Source: an uncultured Blautia sp. (GTDB taxonomy: Bacteria > Bacillota > Clostridia > Lachnospirales > Lachnospiraceae). Taken from it: DNA of 17,945 nt. The stretch is taken from NCBI GenBank assembly GCA_900541345.1, contig UQJE01000052.1:1-17945 (forward strand), given 5' to 3'. The notes under the pieces are model-generated. The model searched no databases. It worked only from the letters and a program-made list of their open reading frames with translations, and was not told the origin of the DNA. This document shows positions 1-6,344 of the stretch, in pieces. Position 1 is the stretch's first letter. Every line of letters starts with the position of its first letter. A program made the position numbers and the translations under genes.

Positions 1-1840
1 ACCTTGGCGCTGCATTTACAAGCTCACTCGCAAGCCCGATTACGCCCTCTTCTTTCAGCGCCTCCTTTTGGGAAAACTCTCCCCTCGCATTTACACTGCT
101 TAGAGGAAGGAAGGTCGCACGTCCAAAACGGTTTTTCTTCAGAAACTCAATCATTTGTTTGGCAGTCTGTTCATTGTCTGTAACAATATTCTGAATACTG
201 CCTCCAAGCGCTGTCTCAATGGCAATTTCATAATCCTTATTTACCTGAATCAGATCTGCCACTACTCCTTCGATTCCCGGTACCCGTTCTTTTTGCTCCA
301 TCACCCTTCGGATACTGTTTCCATAGCCATCATAACGCTCTGCCATGTTTTTCAGGGAATCCAGTCGGGACGCCTCTCTGTGGTAGGCGGCCTGCCCCGC
401 CTCCATCTGCCCGTTCTGATTTTTCAACTGTTCCTGAATCGAAAATACTTCCTCATTAAGGCGATTGCACTCCTCATTCATTTCCTCTATGAGGGCAGTA
501 ATTGCCTCATATTTTGCAGCAGCCCTTTTCATAGCACCGGACTGCTCTTCCTCCTCGCTTTTCAACTTAAGGATTTTCTGGCTTAATTCCGCTTTGCGGA
601 TACCAATCTGCTCCATCATAGTATCAAAACGCTGGGCTTTTCCTTTTGTCGTGGCGCGGGTATTTAAAATCTCAATAATCTCATTTTTCCCCTCTTCCAC
701 TGCCACACTGCATTCCTGTATATTTTCCTGAATTCGGGAGAGAGCCTCTTCCTTCTTCTTCATCTGCTTTTTCATTTCAGATGTTTTTTCTTTTAAAAGC
801 TCTCCTTCTTCCTGCTGCTCTTTTTTTGCTTCCTCTTTTTTAGAAAGTTCTTCTGCAATACTCAAAAGACGGCTTTCGTAATGCTCTCGGTTCTGCTCTC
901 CGGCAGAAAGCTGTTCATTCAAGACATTGATCTGTCCTTCCAGCTGCTGCTTCTGAAGAGCTTTTCCCTGAGTTTCTTCCCTGAGAGACTCCATTTTCTC
1001 TTCCAGCTCTTCCAGTTCTTTTTCCAGACGGTCGTATTCTTCTTTTGTTTTTTCATAAGCTCCGTTTGTTTCCTGAAGCTGGTGTTCTGCTGTTTTTGTT
1101 TTTTCCTCCAACTCTTTTAAAAGACTTTCCGTATGCTCGTTTTCCGCAAGAAAAAGATTCACATCCAGCTCTTTTAACATCTCTCTTTTCCCGAGATAAA
1201 TTTTTGCCGTTTCCGCCTGTTTCTCAAGAGGTGCAAGCTGTCTTGTAAGCTCGCTTAATATATCTGTTACACGGACAAGATTCTGCTGCTCTTCTTCCAG
1301 TTTTTTTATGGTTGTGTTTTTTCTTCTCTTGAACTTTACAATTCCTGCTGCCTCATCAAAGAGTTCTCTTCGCTCCTCTGGTTTTCCACTTAAAATCTTA
1401 TCAATCTGCCCCTGACCGATAATCGAGTATCCTTCTTTGCCAATACCGGTATCGTAAAACATTTCATGGATATCCTTCAGCCTGCAGGCACTTCCGTTAA
1501 TAAGATATTCGCTCTCACCGGAACGATAAAGCCGTCTTGTAACGGTCACCTCCTGAAAATCCACCGGAAGCTTGTGATCAGAATTATCAAGTGTGATTGC
1601 CACAGAAGCAAAACTTAACGGCTTTCTTGTCTCTGTCCCGGAAAAAATAACATCCTGCATATTTCCGCCGCGGAGCTGTTTTGCACTCTGTTCTCCCAGA
1701 ACCCACCTGACAGCATCGCCTACATTGCTTTTTCCGCTTCCATTTGGACCTACAATCCCCGTAATCCCATTATGAAATTCAAAGTTTATTTTCTGTGCAA
1801 AGGATTTAAAGCCCTGCACTTCAATGTTTTTTAAATACAT
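1..1840 (-). CDS. smc: Chromosome segregation ATPase SMC (N-terminal half, cut by window edge)
   Basis: About 613 residues are visible, reading right to left from the ATG at 1838-1840, of a protein usually near 1,190 residues. The N-terminus MYLKNIEVQGFKSFAQK is the classic SMC opening. The Walker A motif GPNGSGKSN lies at residues 31-39, in the head domain. A long Glu/Lys/Gln-rich coiled-coil arm follows from roughly residue 170 to 500. The start of the hinge domain then appears (GYGNSIRRVM, then VVADLI and ETALGGSIQNIV). The C-terminal arm, signature motif and Walker B are outside the window. SMC forms a ring-shaped dimer with ScpA and ScpB that compacts and separates chromosomes. The gene starts 10 bases after the rnc stop, behind an AGGTGG ribosome site very close to the ATG, and is cotranscribed with rnc. 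No frameshift is seen in the visible part. Confidence 0.96.
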   Translation of the reverse strand, partial: MYLKNIEVQGFKSFAQKINFEFHNGITGIVGPNGSGKSNVGDAVRWVLGEQSAKQLRGGNMQDVIFSGTETRKPLSFASVAITLDNSDHKLPVDFQEVTVTRRLYRSGESEYLINGSACRLKDIHEMFYDTGIGKEGYSIIGQGQIDKILSGKPEERRELFDEAAGIVKFKRRKNTTIKKLEEEQQNLVRVTDILSELTRQLAPLEKQAETAKIYLGKREMLKELDVNLFLAENEHTESLLKELEEKTKTAEHQLQETNGAYEKTKEEYDRLEKELEELEEKMESLREETQGKALQKQQLEGQINVLNEQLSAGEQNREHYESRLLSIAEELSKKEEAKKEQQEEGELLKEKTSEMKKQMKKKEEALSRIQENIQECSVAVEEGKNEIIEILNTRATTKGKAQRFDTMMEQIGIRKAELSQKILKLKSEEEEQSGAMKRAAAKYEAITALIEEMNEECNRLNEEVFSIQEQLKNQNGQMEAGQAAYHREASRLDSLKNMAERYDGYGNSIRRVMEQKERVPGIEGVVADLIQVNKDYEIAIETALGGSIQNIVTDNEQTAKQMIEFLKKNRFGRATFLPLSSVNARGEFSQKEALKEEGVIGLASELVNAAPR

Positions 1841-1850
1841 ATTCCACCTG

Positions 1851-2534
1851 TTATTGTTTTATCCTGCGTATCGCCTCATAGGCAGCCGCCTGCTCCGCCG
1901 CTTTTTTTGTGTGCCCTTTGCCTCTGCCCATTGCGTTTCCGTTTACTAGAGCACTGACGGTAAAGCTCTTATTGTGATCCGGACCTTCCTCTTTTATAAG
2001 CTGATATTCCACAGGCTGTCCTCCATTTTCCTGAACAATTTCCTGTAAGATGGTCTTGCTATCATAAAAGAGCTGTTTGTGCTCTATATCATTCAAGATA
2101 AATTTCAATACGAACTCCTTTGCGCTAGCAAAACCACCGTCCAGATAAATTGCTCCGAGAAGCGCCTCTGTTGCATCTGAGACAATAGAATCTCTGTTCC
2201 TTCCTCCTGTCATGTCTTCTCCTTTTCCAAGAAGGAGAAACTCCGGAAGCCCAAATTCCCTGGCGCAATAAGCAAGACTCGGCTCACACACCAGGCTGGC
2301 ACGTTTTTTTGTAAGCTCGCCCTCAGGAACCTTCGGATATGCAGCAAAAAGAAAATCGCTGCTGATAAGTTCCAAAACAGCATCTCCCAAAAACTCCAAA
2401 CGCTCATTGCAGCCCGCTTTCCCCAACTTTTTTTCATTAGCATAAGAACTGTGTGTCATTGCCTGAGAAAGCAGATGTTTATCTTTAAATATATATCCAA
2501 TAATCCCTTCCAGTTTTTCCAGATTTTTCTCCAT
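1851..2534 (-). CDS. rnc: Ribonuclease III
   Basis: The 227-residue length is normal for the family. The RNase III signature NERLEFLGDAVL begins at residue 43. The Mg2+-binding catalytic acids E44 and D51 are present, and the second catalytic pair is D120 and E123 in SDATEALLGAIYLDGG. A double-stranded RNA binding domain fills residues about 157-227 and ends in the typical GKGHTKKAAEQAAA helix. The enzyme cuts double-stranded RNA and matures rRNA and some mRNAs in the cytoplasm. The ATG at 2532-2534 follows an AAGGA ribosome site and lies 17 bases after the acpP stop. smc follows after 10 bases, the standard Firmicute order acpP-rnc-smc. Confidence 0.97.
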   Translation of the reverse strand: MEKNLEKLEGIIGYIFKDKHLLSQAMTHSSYANEKKLGKAGCNERLEFLGDAVLELISSDFLFAAYPKVPEGELTKKRASLVCEPSLAYCAREFGLPEFLLLGKGEDMTGGRNRDSIVSDATEALLGAIYLDGGFASAKEFVLKFILNDIEHKQLFYDSKTILQEIVQENGGQPVEYQLIKEEGPDHNKSFTVSALVNGNAMGRGKGHTKKAAEQAAAYEAIRRIKQ

Positions 2535-2551
2535 AATTCACTTTATTCCTT

Positions 2552-2791
2552 TCACCCTTTGATCAGACGACAAATGAGCGAAACAGCATCTCCCACTGTC
2601 CGGATCTCCTCTGCATCTTTTTCTTCGATTTCAATATCATACGTTTCTTCCAGACAGAGAAGAATCTGGAACAGATCCAGTGAATCTGCTCCGAGATCAT
2701 CTACAAATCCAGAGGATTCTGTGATTGTTTCTCTATCTATATGAAGAATTTCTTCTATGATTTCTTTCAGCTTTTCAAATTCCAATTTCAA
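2552..2791 (-). CDS. acpP: Acyl carrier protein
   Basis: A 79-residue acidic protein with the phosphopantetheine attachment motif DLGADSLDL, in which Ser37 is the modified residue. It carries growing acyl chains in fatty acid synthesis and, next to plsX, supplies acyl-ACP for phospholipid synthesis. There is no ATG at the beginning. The first possible start is a TTG at 2789-2791, overlapping the plsX stop (TTGA). A second TTG in the same frame lies at 2783-2785, two codons in, and would give a 77-residue protein beginning (M)EFEKLKEII. A GAGGGAG ribosome site precedes both, and its spacing fits the second TTG at least as well. Either way translation looks coupled to plsX. Downstream, rnc follows after 17 bases. 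Confidence 0.93.
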   Translation of the reverse strand: MKLEFEKLKEIIEEILHIDRETITESSGFVDDLGADSLDLFQILLCLEETYDIEIEEKDAEEIRTVGDAVSLICRLIKG

Positions 2792-3801
2792 TCTCCCTCA
2801 TTAATATGTTCTGCAATTTTTTCATTGATCTGCTGCTGTTTGAAATCTACACACTGAAAAATTGCATTTTTTATTTCTACGGAGGATGCGCTTCCATGCG
2901 TTTTTACAACAAGTCCCTTAAGACCAAGAAGCGGCGCGCCGCCGTGCTTTGTTGTATCAAATTCTTTTAATGTTTCTTTCAATGCCGGCTTAATAAGAAG
3001 TGCTCCCATTTTGCTTCTTGTATTTTTCATCATACCGCTCTTGATTTTACTCATAAGAGTTGCGGCAAGTCCCTCATAAAGCTTTAAAATAACATTTCCC
3101 ACAAACGCTTCACATACGATAACATCTGCGTATCCTGAAGGAATATCTCTAGCCTCAATACTTCCGATAAAATTAATACCCTTACATGCCTTTAAAAGAG
3201 GAAAGGTTTCTTTTACAAGAGCATTTCCTTTTTCTTCCTCTGCCCCGTTATTTACAATAGCGACTCTCGGATTTTTCACTCCCACAATATGCTCCATGTA
3301 AATCGAACCCATTTTTGCAAACTGTACGAGATGGGAAGGACGTGCATCTACATTCGCTCCACAATCCACAAGGAGAGAGACGCCTTCTGCCGTCGGGATT
3401 AACGGCGCCAGCGGAGGTCTTTCCACACCTTTGCTCCTTCCTACAATAACCTGACCGCCTACGAGAACTGCTCCGGAGCTTCCGGAAGAAACAAACGCAT
3501 CTGCTTCCTGCTTTTTTACCATATTCAGACCAACTACAATAGAGGAATCCTTTTTCTTACGGATTGCCATAACAGGAGGTTCTGCTGTCTCAATCACTTC
3601 TGTTGTGGGAACAATGTGAATCCGTTCTTTTGGAGCGGAAGTATACTTTTCCAGTTCTTTTTCAATTACATCTTTATCTCCTGTAAGAATGACTTCTATA
3701 TCACTGCGCTCTTCTACAGCTGCCGCCGCTGCTTTTACCGGTTCTGTCGGCGCATTGTCACCGCCCATGACATCCACTACTACTTTTACTGTCTCTGACA
3801 T
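2788..3801 (-). CDS. plsX: Phosphate acyltransferase PlsX
   Basis: The 337-residue length is normal for PlsX. The N-terminal signature VVDVMGGDNAP lies at residues 8-18. Other family stretches are SSGSSGAVLVGG, GANVDARPSHLVQFA and CEAFVGNVILKLYEG. The enzyme converts acyl-ACP and phosphate to acyl-phosphate, the acyl donor for PlsY in phosphatidic acid synthesis, working at the membrane surface. The ATG at 3799-3801 has a strong AGGAGG site. Its own promoter lies just upstream (3839-3868). The stop overlaps the TTG start of acpP, its substrate carrier. The usual upstream neighbour rpmF is not next to it here but about 8 kb away. Confidence 0.97.
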   Translation of the reverse strand: MSETVKVVVDVMGGDNAPTEPVKAAAAAVEERSDIEVILTGDKDVIEKELEKYTSAPKERIHIVPTTEVIETAEPPVMAIRKKKDSSIVVGLNMVKKQEADAFVSSGSSGAVLVGGQVIVGRSKGVERPPLAPLIPTAEGVSLLVDCGANVDARPSHLVQFAKMGSIYMEHIVGVKNPRVAIVNNGAEEEKGNALVKETFPLLKACKGINFIGSIEARDIPSGYADVIVCEAFVGNVILKLYEGLAATLMSKIKSGMMKNTRSKMGALLIKPALKETLKEFDTTKHGGAPLLGLKGLVVKTHGSASSVEIKNAIFQCVDFKQQQINEKIAEHINEGD

Positions 3802-3838
3802 ATTTTTTTCCTCCTGTTTTTTATTGCAACTGCCATAT

Positions 3839-3868
3839 ATGATACTCGATTTTTATAGAAAAAGTCAA
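3839..3868 (-). promoter_or_regulatory. Sigma-A type promoter for plsX-acpP-rnc-smc
   Basis: On the minus strand the -35 box TTGACT (3863-3868) and the -10 box TATCAT (3839-3844) are separated by 18 bases. The -35 box overlaps the stop codon of the upstream Nudix gene, and the -10 is about 37 bases from the plsX start. This would let plsX-acpP-rnc-smc be transcribed independently of the Nudix/ABC-F genes. No hairpin terminator is seen between the Nudix stop and this promoter, so some read-through is also likely. Confidence 0.7.
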
Positions 3869-4341
3869 TAGGAAAGCGCCTTTCCGTCAAGAACAGCCTC
3901 CATAAGATCATCCCCTTCATAGCGAAGCTTCAAAGAGAAAAACGGAGCATTTTCCGCCATAAGGCGAAGAAAAATTTTATCTCCTGCCCACAAATTCAGA
4001 TTTTCTATTTCTGTTTTTTTGACCCACTTAAGTTTTCCTTCATCACAGTCCTTTAATTCTCCTGTAAATCCCTCTGCTGTATAGAGGCACATATACTCTG
4101 TTCCGTAGCCTTTCTGTGTAAAGGTAACAAGCCCGCGAAATTTCCAGGAAGTAAGGGTAAGGCCTGTCTCTTCTTTTACTTCTCTTAAAAGACATTCCTC
4201 CGGGCTTTCTCCCGCTTCAAAATGTCCGCCTACCCCAATCCACTTATCCTTATTCACATCATTTTTCTTTGATACCCGGTGAAGCATAAGATAAGAATCT
4301 TCTTTTTCTATGTAACAAAGAGTTGTCATAGGACTTCTCAT
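3865..4341 (-). CDS. MutX/MutT-like Nudix hydrolase (probable 8-oxo-dGTP diphosphatase)
   Basis: A 158-residue protein with a perfect Nudix box. G39-x5-E45-x7-R53-E54-V55-x-E57-E58-x-G60-L61 supplies the metal-binding glutamates. The whole layout resembles streptococcal MutX: an N-terminal MTTLCYIEKEDSYLMLHR strand region, KWIGVGGHFEAGES, then LKDCDEGKLKWV, and a C-terminal PFFSLKLRYEGDDL. MutX-type enzymes hydrolyse oxidised dGTP and prevent mutation, but Nudix substrates are hard to predict, so the exact substrate is an inference. The ATG overlaps the stop of the ABC-F gene (ATGA, 4338-4341), so the two are translationally coupled. The -35 box of the plsX promoter overlaps its stop codon. 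Confidence 0.85.
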   Translation of the reverse strand: MRSPMTTLCYIEKEDSYLMLHRVSKKNDVNKDKWIGVGGHFEAGESPEECLLREVKEETGLTLTSWKFRGLVTFTQKGYGTEYMCLYTAEGFTGELKDCDEGKLKWVKKTEIENLNLWAGDKIFLRLMAENAPFFSLKLRYEGDDLMEAVLDGKALSY

Positions 4342-6152
4342 GCTCTCTCCTCCTTCTGTGCCTCAATACGCTCTGCAAGGTCATTTAAATAAACCCATCT
4401 GTCCATTTTTTCTTCCAGAGCCTTTTCCGCCTCTTCTTTTTCTTCCACAATCTCCCGGAGTTTTCCGGAATTGGTGGCATTTTTCATCATCTCTTCTTCA
4501 AGGGACGCAATACGCTCTTCCAGCTTTTCTATATCCTCATCGATTGTCTCAAATTCCCTCTGCTCTTTAAAGGTGAATTTAAGTTTTTCCTTACGATTCT
4601 GTTTCCAGTCATTTTTGGAGGATTTATCTTTTTTTATAAGAGAGCTTTCCTCCTCGGGCATATCTGACATTTTTCTTTCCCTTGCCTCCAGATAGTCTGT
4701 GTAGCCTCCCTCATACTGCACGAGATGCCCTTCCCCCTCAAAAGCAAAAATCCGGTCTGCCATATTGTCGAGAAAATATCTGTCGTGAGAAACAGCAACT
4801 ACAATTCCAGAAAAAGAATCCAAATAATCCTCAAGGATGGTAAGTGTGGGAATATCAATATCATTGCTGGGCTCATCAAGAATAAGAACATTTGGCGCTT
4901 CCATAAGAACTTTAAGAAGATACAGGCGGCGCTTTTCTCCTCCGGAAAGCTTTTCCACAGGGGTATACTGCATGGCAGAATCAAAAAGGAATCGTTCCAG
5001 CATCATAGAAGCGCTGATTTTTCCATCTTTTGTCGGAATATATTCCGCCACCTCTCGAATGTAATCGATGACTCGGAGATTTCTGTCCATGTCCGGAACT
5101 TCCTGTGCAAAATATCCTATTTTAATAGTGTCTCCCCACTCAATTTCTCCCGCATCCGGTTTTAAAATCCCGGCAATCATTTTCATAAGTGTAGATTTCC
5201 CACATCCATTTGGCCCGATAATGCCAAGACGCTGATTGCGGAGAATAATATAAGTAAAATCATCTACTACTTTCTTTTCTCCAAACGATTTGCTTACATG
5301 ATGAAGCTCGATTGTTTTCTTTCCCATGCGGGTTTCTACAGAATCCATTTCTACCCTCTGATCCGTTACGGGAGCTGTTCCATTTTTTAATGCTTCTAAC
5401 CTTTCCAATCTTGCTCTTTGTTTTGTGCTTCTCGCGCGGCATCCGCGTTTCGCCCACTCAAGCTCCATTCGAAGAACACTTTGACGCTTCCGCTCCCCTG
5501 CCATCTCCATTTCTTCTCTCTGGGCTTTCAGTTCCAGAAATTTCGAATAATTTGCTTCATAAGAATAAAGCTTTCCATGACTGATTTCCAGAATCTTATT
5601 TGTCACTCTGTCTAAGAAATAACGGTCGTGGGTTACCATAACTAATGCTCCCTTAAATTTTCGAAGGTAATCCTCCAGCCAGGAGGCCATCTCGTTATCA
5701 ATGTGGTTTGTAGGCTCGTCAAGAATTAAAATATCCGCCGGATTTACAAGAGTTCTTGCAAGTGCCACTCTTTTTTTCTGCCCTCCGGAAAGATGCTCTA
5801 TTTTTTCTTCATGATTTGTAATCCCAAGCTTATTTAATACATTGGCAGCTTCGCTTGCCGTTGCCCAGTCCTTCTGACACTTTCCATCTGCAACATAATC
5901 AAGAATTGTGGCATTTGGAGGAAATTCCGGATTCTGAGGAAGATACGTAATACGAAGGCCATTCTGCATAATAACCTGCCCTTCATCCGGCTCCTCCAAT
6001 CCTGCTATTATTTTAAGAATCGTGGTTTTTCCTGTTCCGTTAATTCCAATAATGCCGATTTTATCCCCCTGATGAATCCCATAAGAAACATCATCAAAAA
6101 TTATTTTTTCTCCAAATACCTTACTTACATGTTCTATATTTAAAATATTCAT
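4338..6152 (-). CDS. ABC-F family ATPase, Uup-like
   Basis: A 604-residue soluble protein with two ABC domains and no membrane segments, the hallmark of ABC-F proteins that act on ribosomes rather than in transport. Domain 1 has Walker A GINGTGKTT (36-44), signature LSGGQ (121-125) and Walker B ILILDEPTNHID (141-152) with catalytic E146. A charged helical linker (about 195-280) carries KRGCRARSTKQRARL and would reach the tRNA. Domain 2 has Walker A GPNGCGKST (313-321), LSGGE (402-406) and LILDEPSNDID with E427. Residues about 515-600 form a basic then acidic coiled coil, the C-terminal extension typical of Uup. It could be a general translation/ribosome factor or an antibiotic resistance ABC-F; the Uup-like C-terminus favours the former. 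The ATG follows a GAGGAT site. The 3' end overlaps the Nudix gene, and the gene is divergent from cooS. Confidence 0.93.
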   Translation of the reverse strand: MNILNIEHVSKVFGEKIIFDDVSYGIHQGDKIGIIGINGTGKTTILKIIAGLEEPDEGQVIMQNGLRITYLPQNPEFPPNATILDYVADGKCQKDWATASEAANVLNKLGITNHEEKIEHLSGGQKKRVALARTLVNPADILILDEPTNHIDNEMASWLEDYLRKFKGALVMVTHDRYFLDRVTNKILEISHGKLYSYEANYSKFLELKAQREEMEMAGERKRQSVLRMELEWAKRGCRARSTKQRARLERLEALKNGTAPVTDQRVEMDSVETRMGKKTIELHHVSKSFGEKKVVDDFTYIILRNQRLGIIGPNGCGKSTLMKMIAGILKPDAGEIEWGDTIKIGYFAQEVPDMDRNLRVIDYIREVAEYIPTKDGKISASMMLERFLFDSAMQYTPVEKLSGGEKRRLYLLKVLMEAPNVLILDEPSNDIDIPTLTILEDYLDSFSGIVVAVSHDRYFLDNMADRIFAFEGEGHLVQYEGGYTDYLEARERKMSDMPEEESSLIKKDKSSKNDWKQNRKEKLKFTFKEQREFETIDEDIEKLEERIASLEEEMMKNATNSGKLREIVEEKEEAEKALEEKMDRWVYLNDLAERIEAQKEERA

Positions 6153-6199
6153 CTTCTATCCTCACTTTAATCTCTGTCCCGTTTTTACGCGATACGTTC

Positions 6200-6208
6200 A
6201 GTATAACA
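6200..6208 (-). promoter_or_regulatory. Extended -10 promoter candidate for the ABC-F/Nudix operon
   Basis: On the minus strand the sequence TGTTATACT gives an extended -10 (TG at 6208-6207, TATACT at 6205-6200) about 50 bases before the ABC-F start. No good -35 box is present at 16-18 bases, so recognition would rest on the TG extension. It sits about 50 bases away from the divergent cooS promoter and the two transcripts would not overlap. Confidence 0.45.
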
Positions 6209-6260
6209 TTCCTTTTCGCCAGATTCTACTATTTTTCCCTGAAATATGCGATTTTTAATA

Positions 6261-6289
6261 TTGACTTATTTTATCCAGTATTATATAAT
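6261..6289 (+). promoter_or_regulatory. Sigma-A type promoter for the CO dehydrogenase operon
   Basis: A TTGACT -35 box (6261-6266) and a perfect TATAAT -10 box (6284-6289) are separated by exactly 17 bases. Transcription would begin near 6296 and give a leader of about 49 bases before the cooS ATG. The -10 lies inside an AT-only 12-base palindrome (6279-6290), which might be chance. No CooA-like or FNR-like operator is recognisable. Confidence 0.75.
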
Positions 6290-6329
6290 ATCTCTCGACG
6301 AATACGATAATTCATATTTTTTTATATTT

Positions 6330-6336
6330 AAGGAGG
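6330..6336 (+). promoter_or_regulatory. Ribosome binding site that fixes the cooS start
   Basis: AAGGAGG lies 8 bases before the ATG at 6345. An in-frame ATG at 6246 has no such site and lies upstream of the promoter, so 6345 is the start. Confidence 0.9.
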
Positions 6337-6344
6337 AAATACTT

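Noticed and set aside
155..1775. Several plus-strand open frames across 155-1775
   Set aside because: They lie antisense to smc, are rich in Phe/Leu/Ser/Pro with no family pattern, and mirror the SMC coiled coil. They are shadow frames.
4725..5165. 146-residue plus-strand frame opposite the ABC-F gene
   Set aside because: It is antisense to the second ATP-binding domain, with no ribosome site or recognisable motif.
3865..6152. Functional link between the Nudix/ABC-F operon and CO dehydrogenase
   Set aside because: They are divergent with separate promoters and families of unrelated role. Adjacency alone is not enough.
6246..6344. 33-residue N-terminal extension of CooS from the ATG at 6246
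   Set aside because: It has no ribosome site, lies upstream of the -35 box at 6261, and its residues are unlike CooS. The ATG at 6345 has AAGGAGG at ideal spacing.
6296..6344. Possible riboswitch or attenuator in the cooS leader
   Set aside because: The leader is only about 49 bases. GAAT/ATTC gives at most a four-base stem before the T-run, too weak to support a regulatory RNA.
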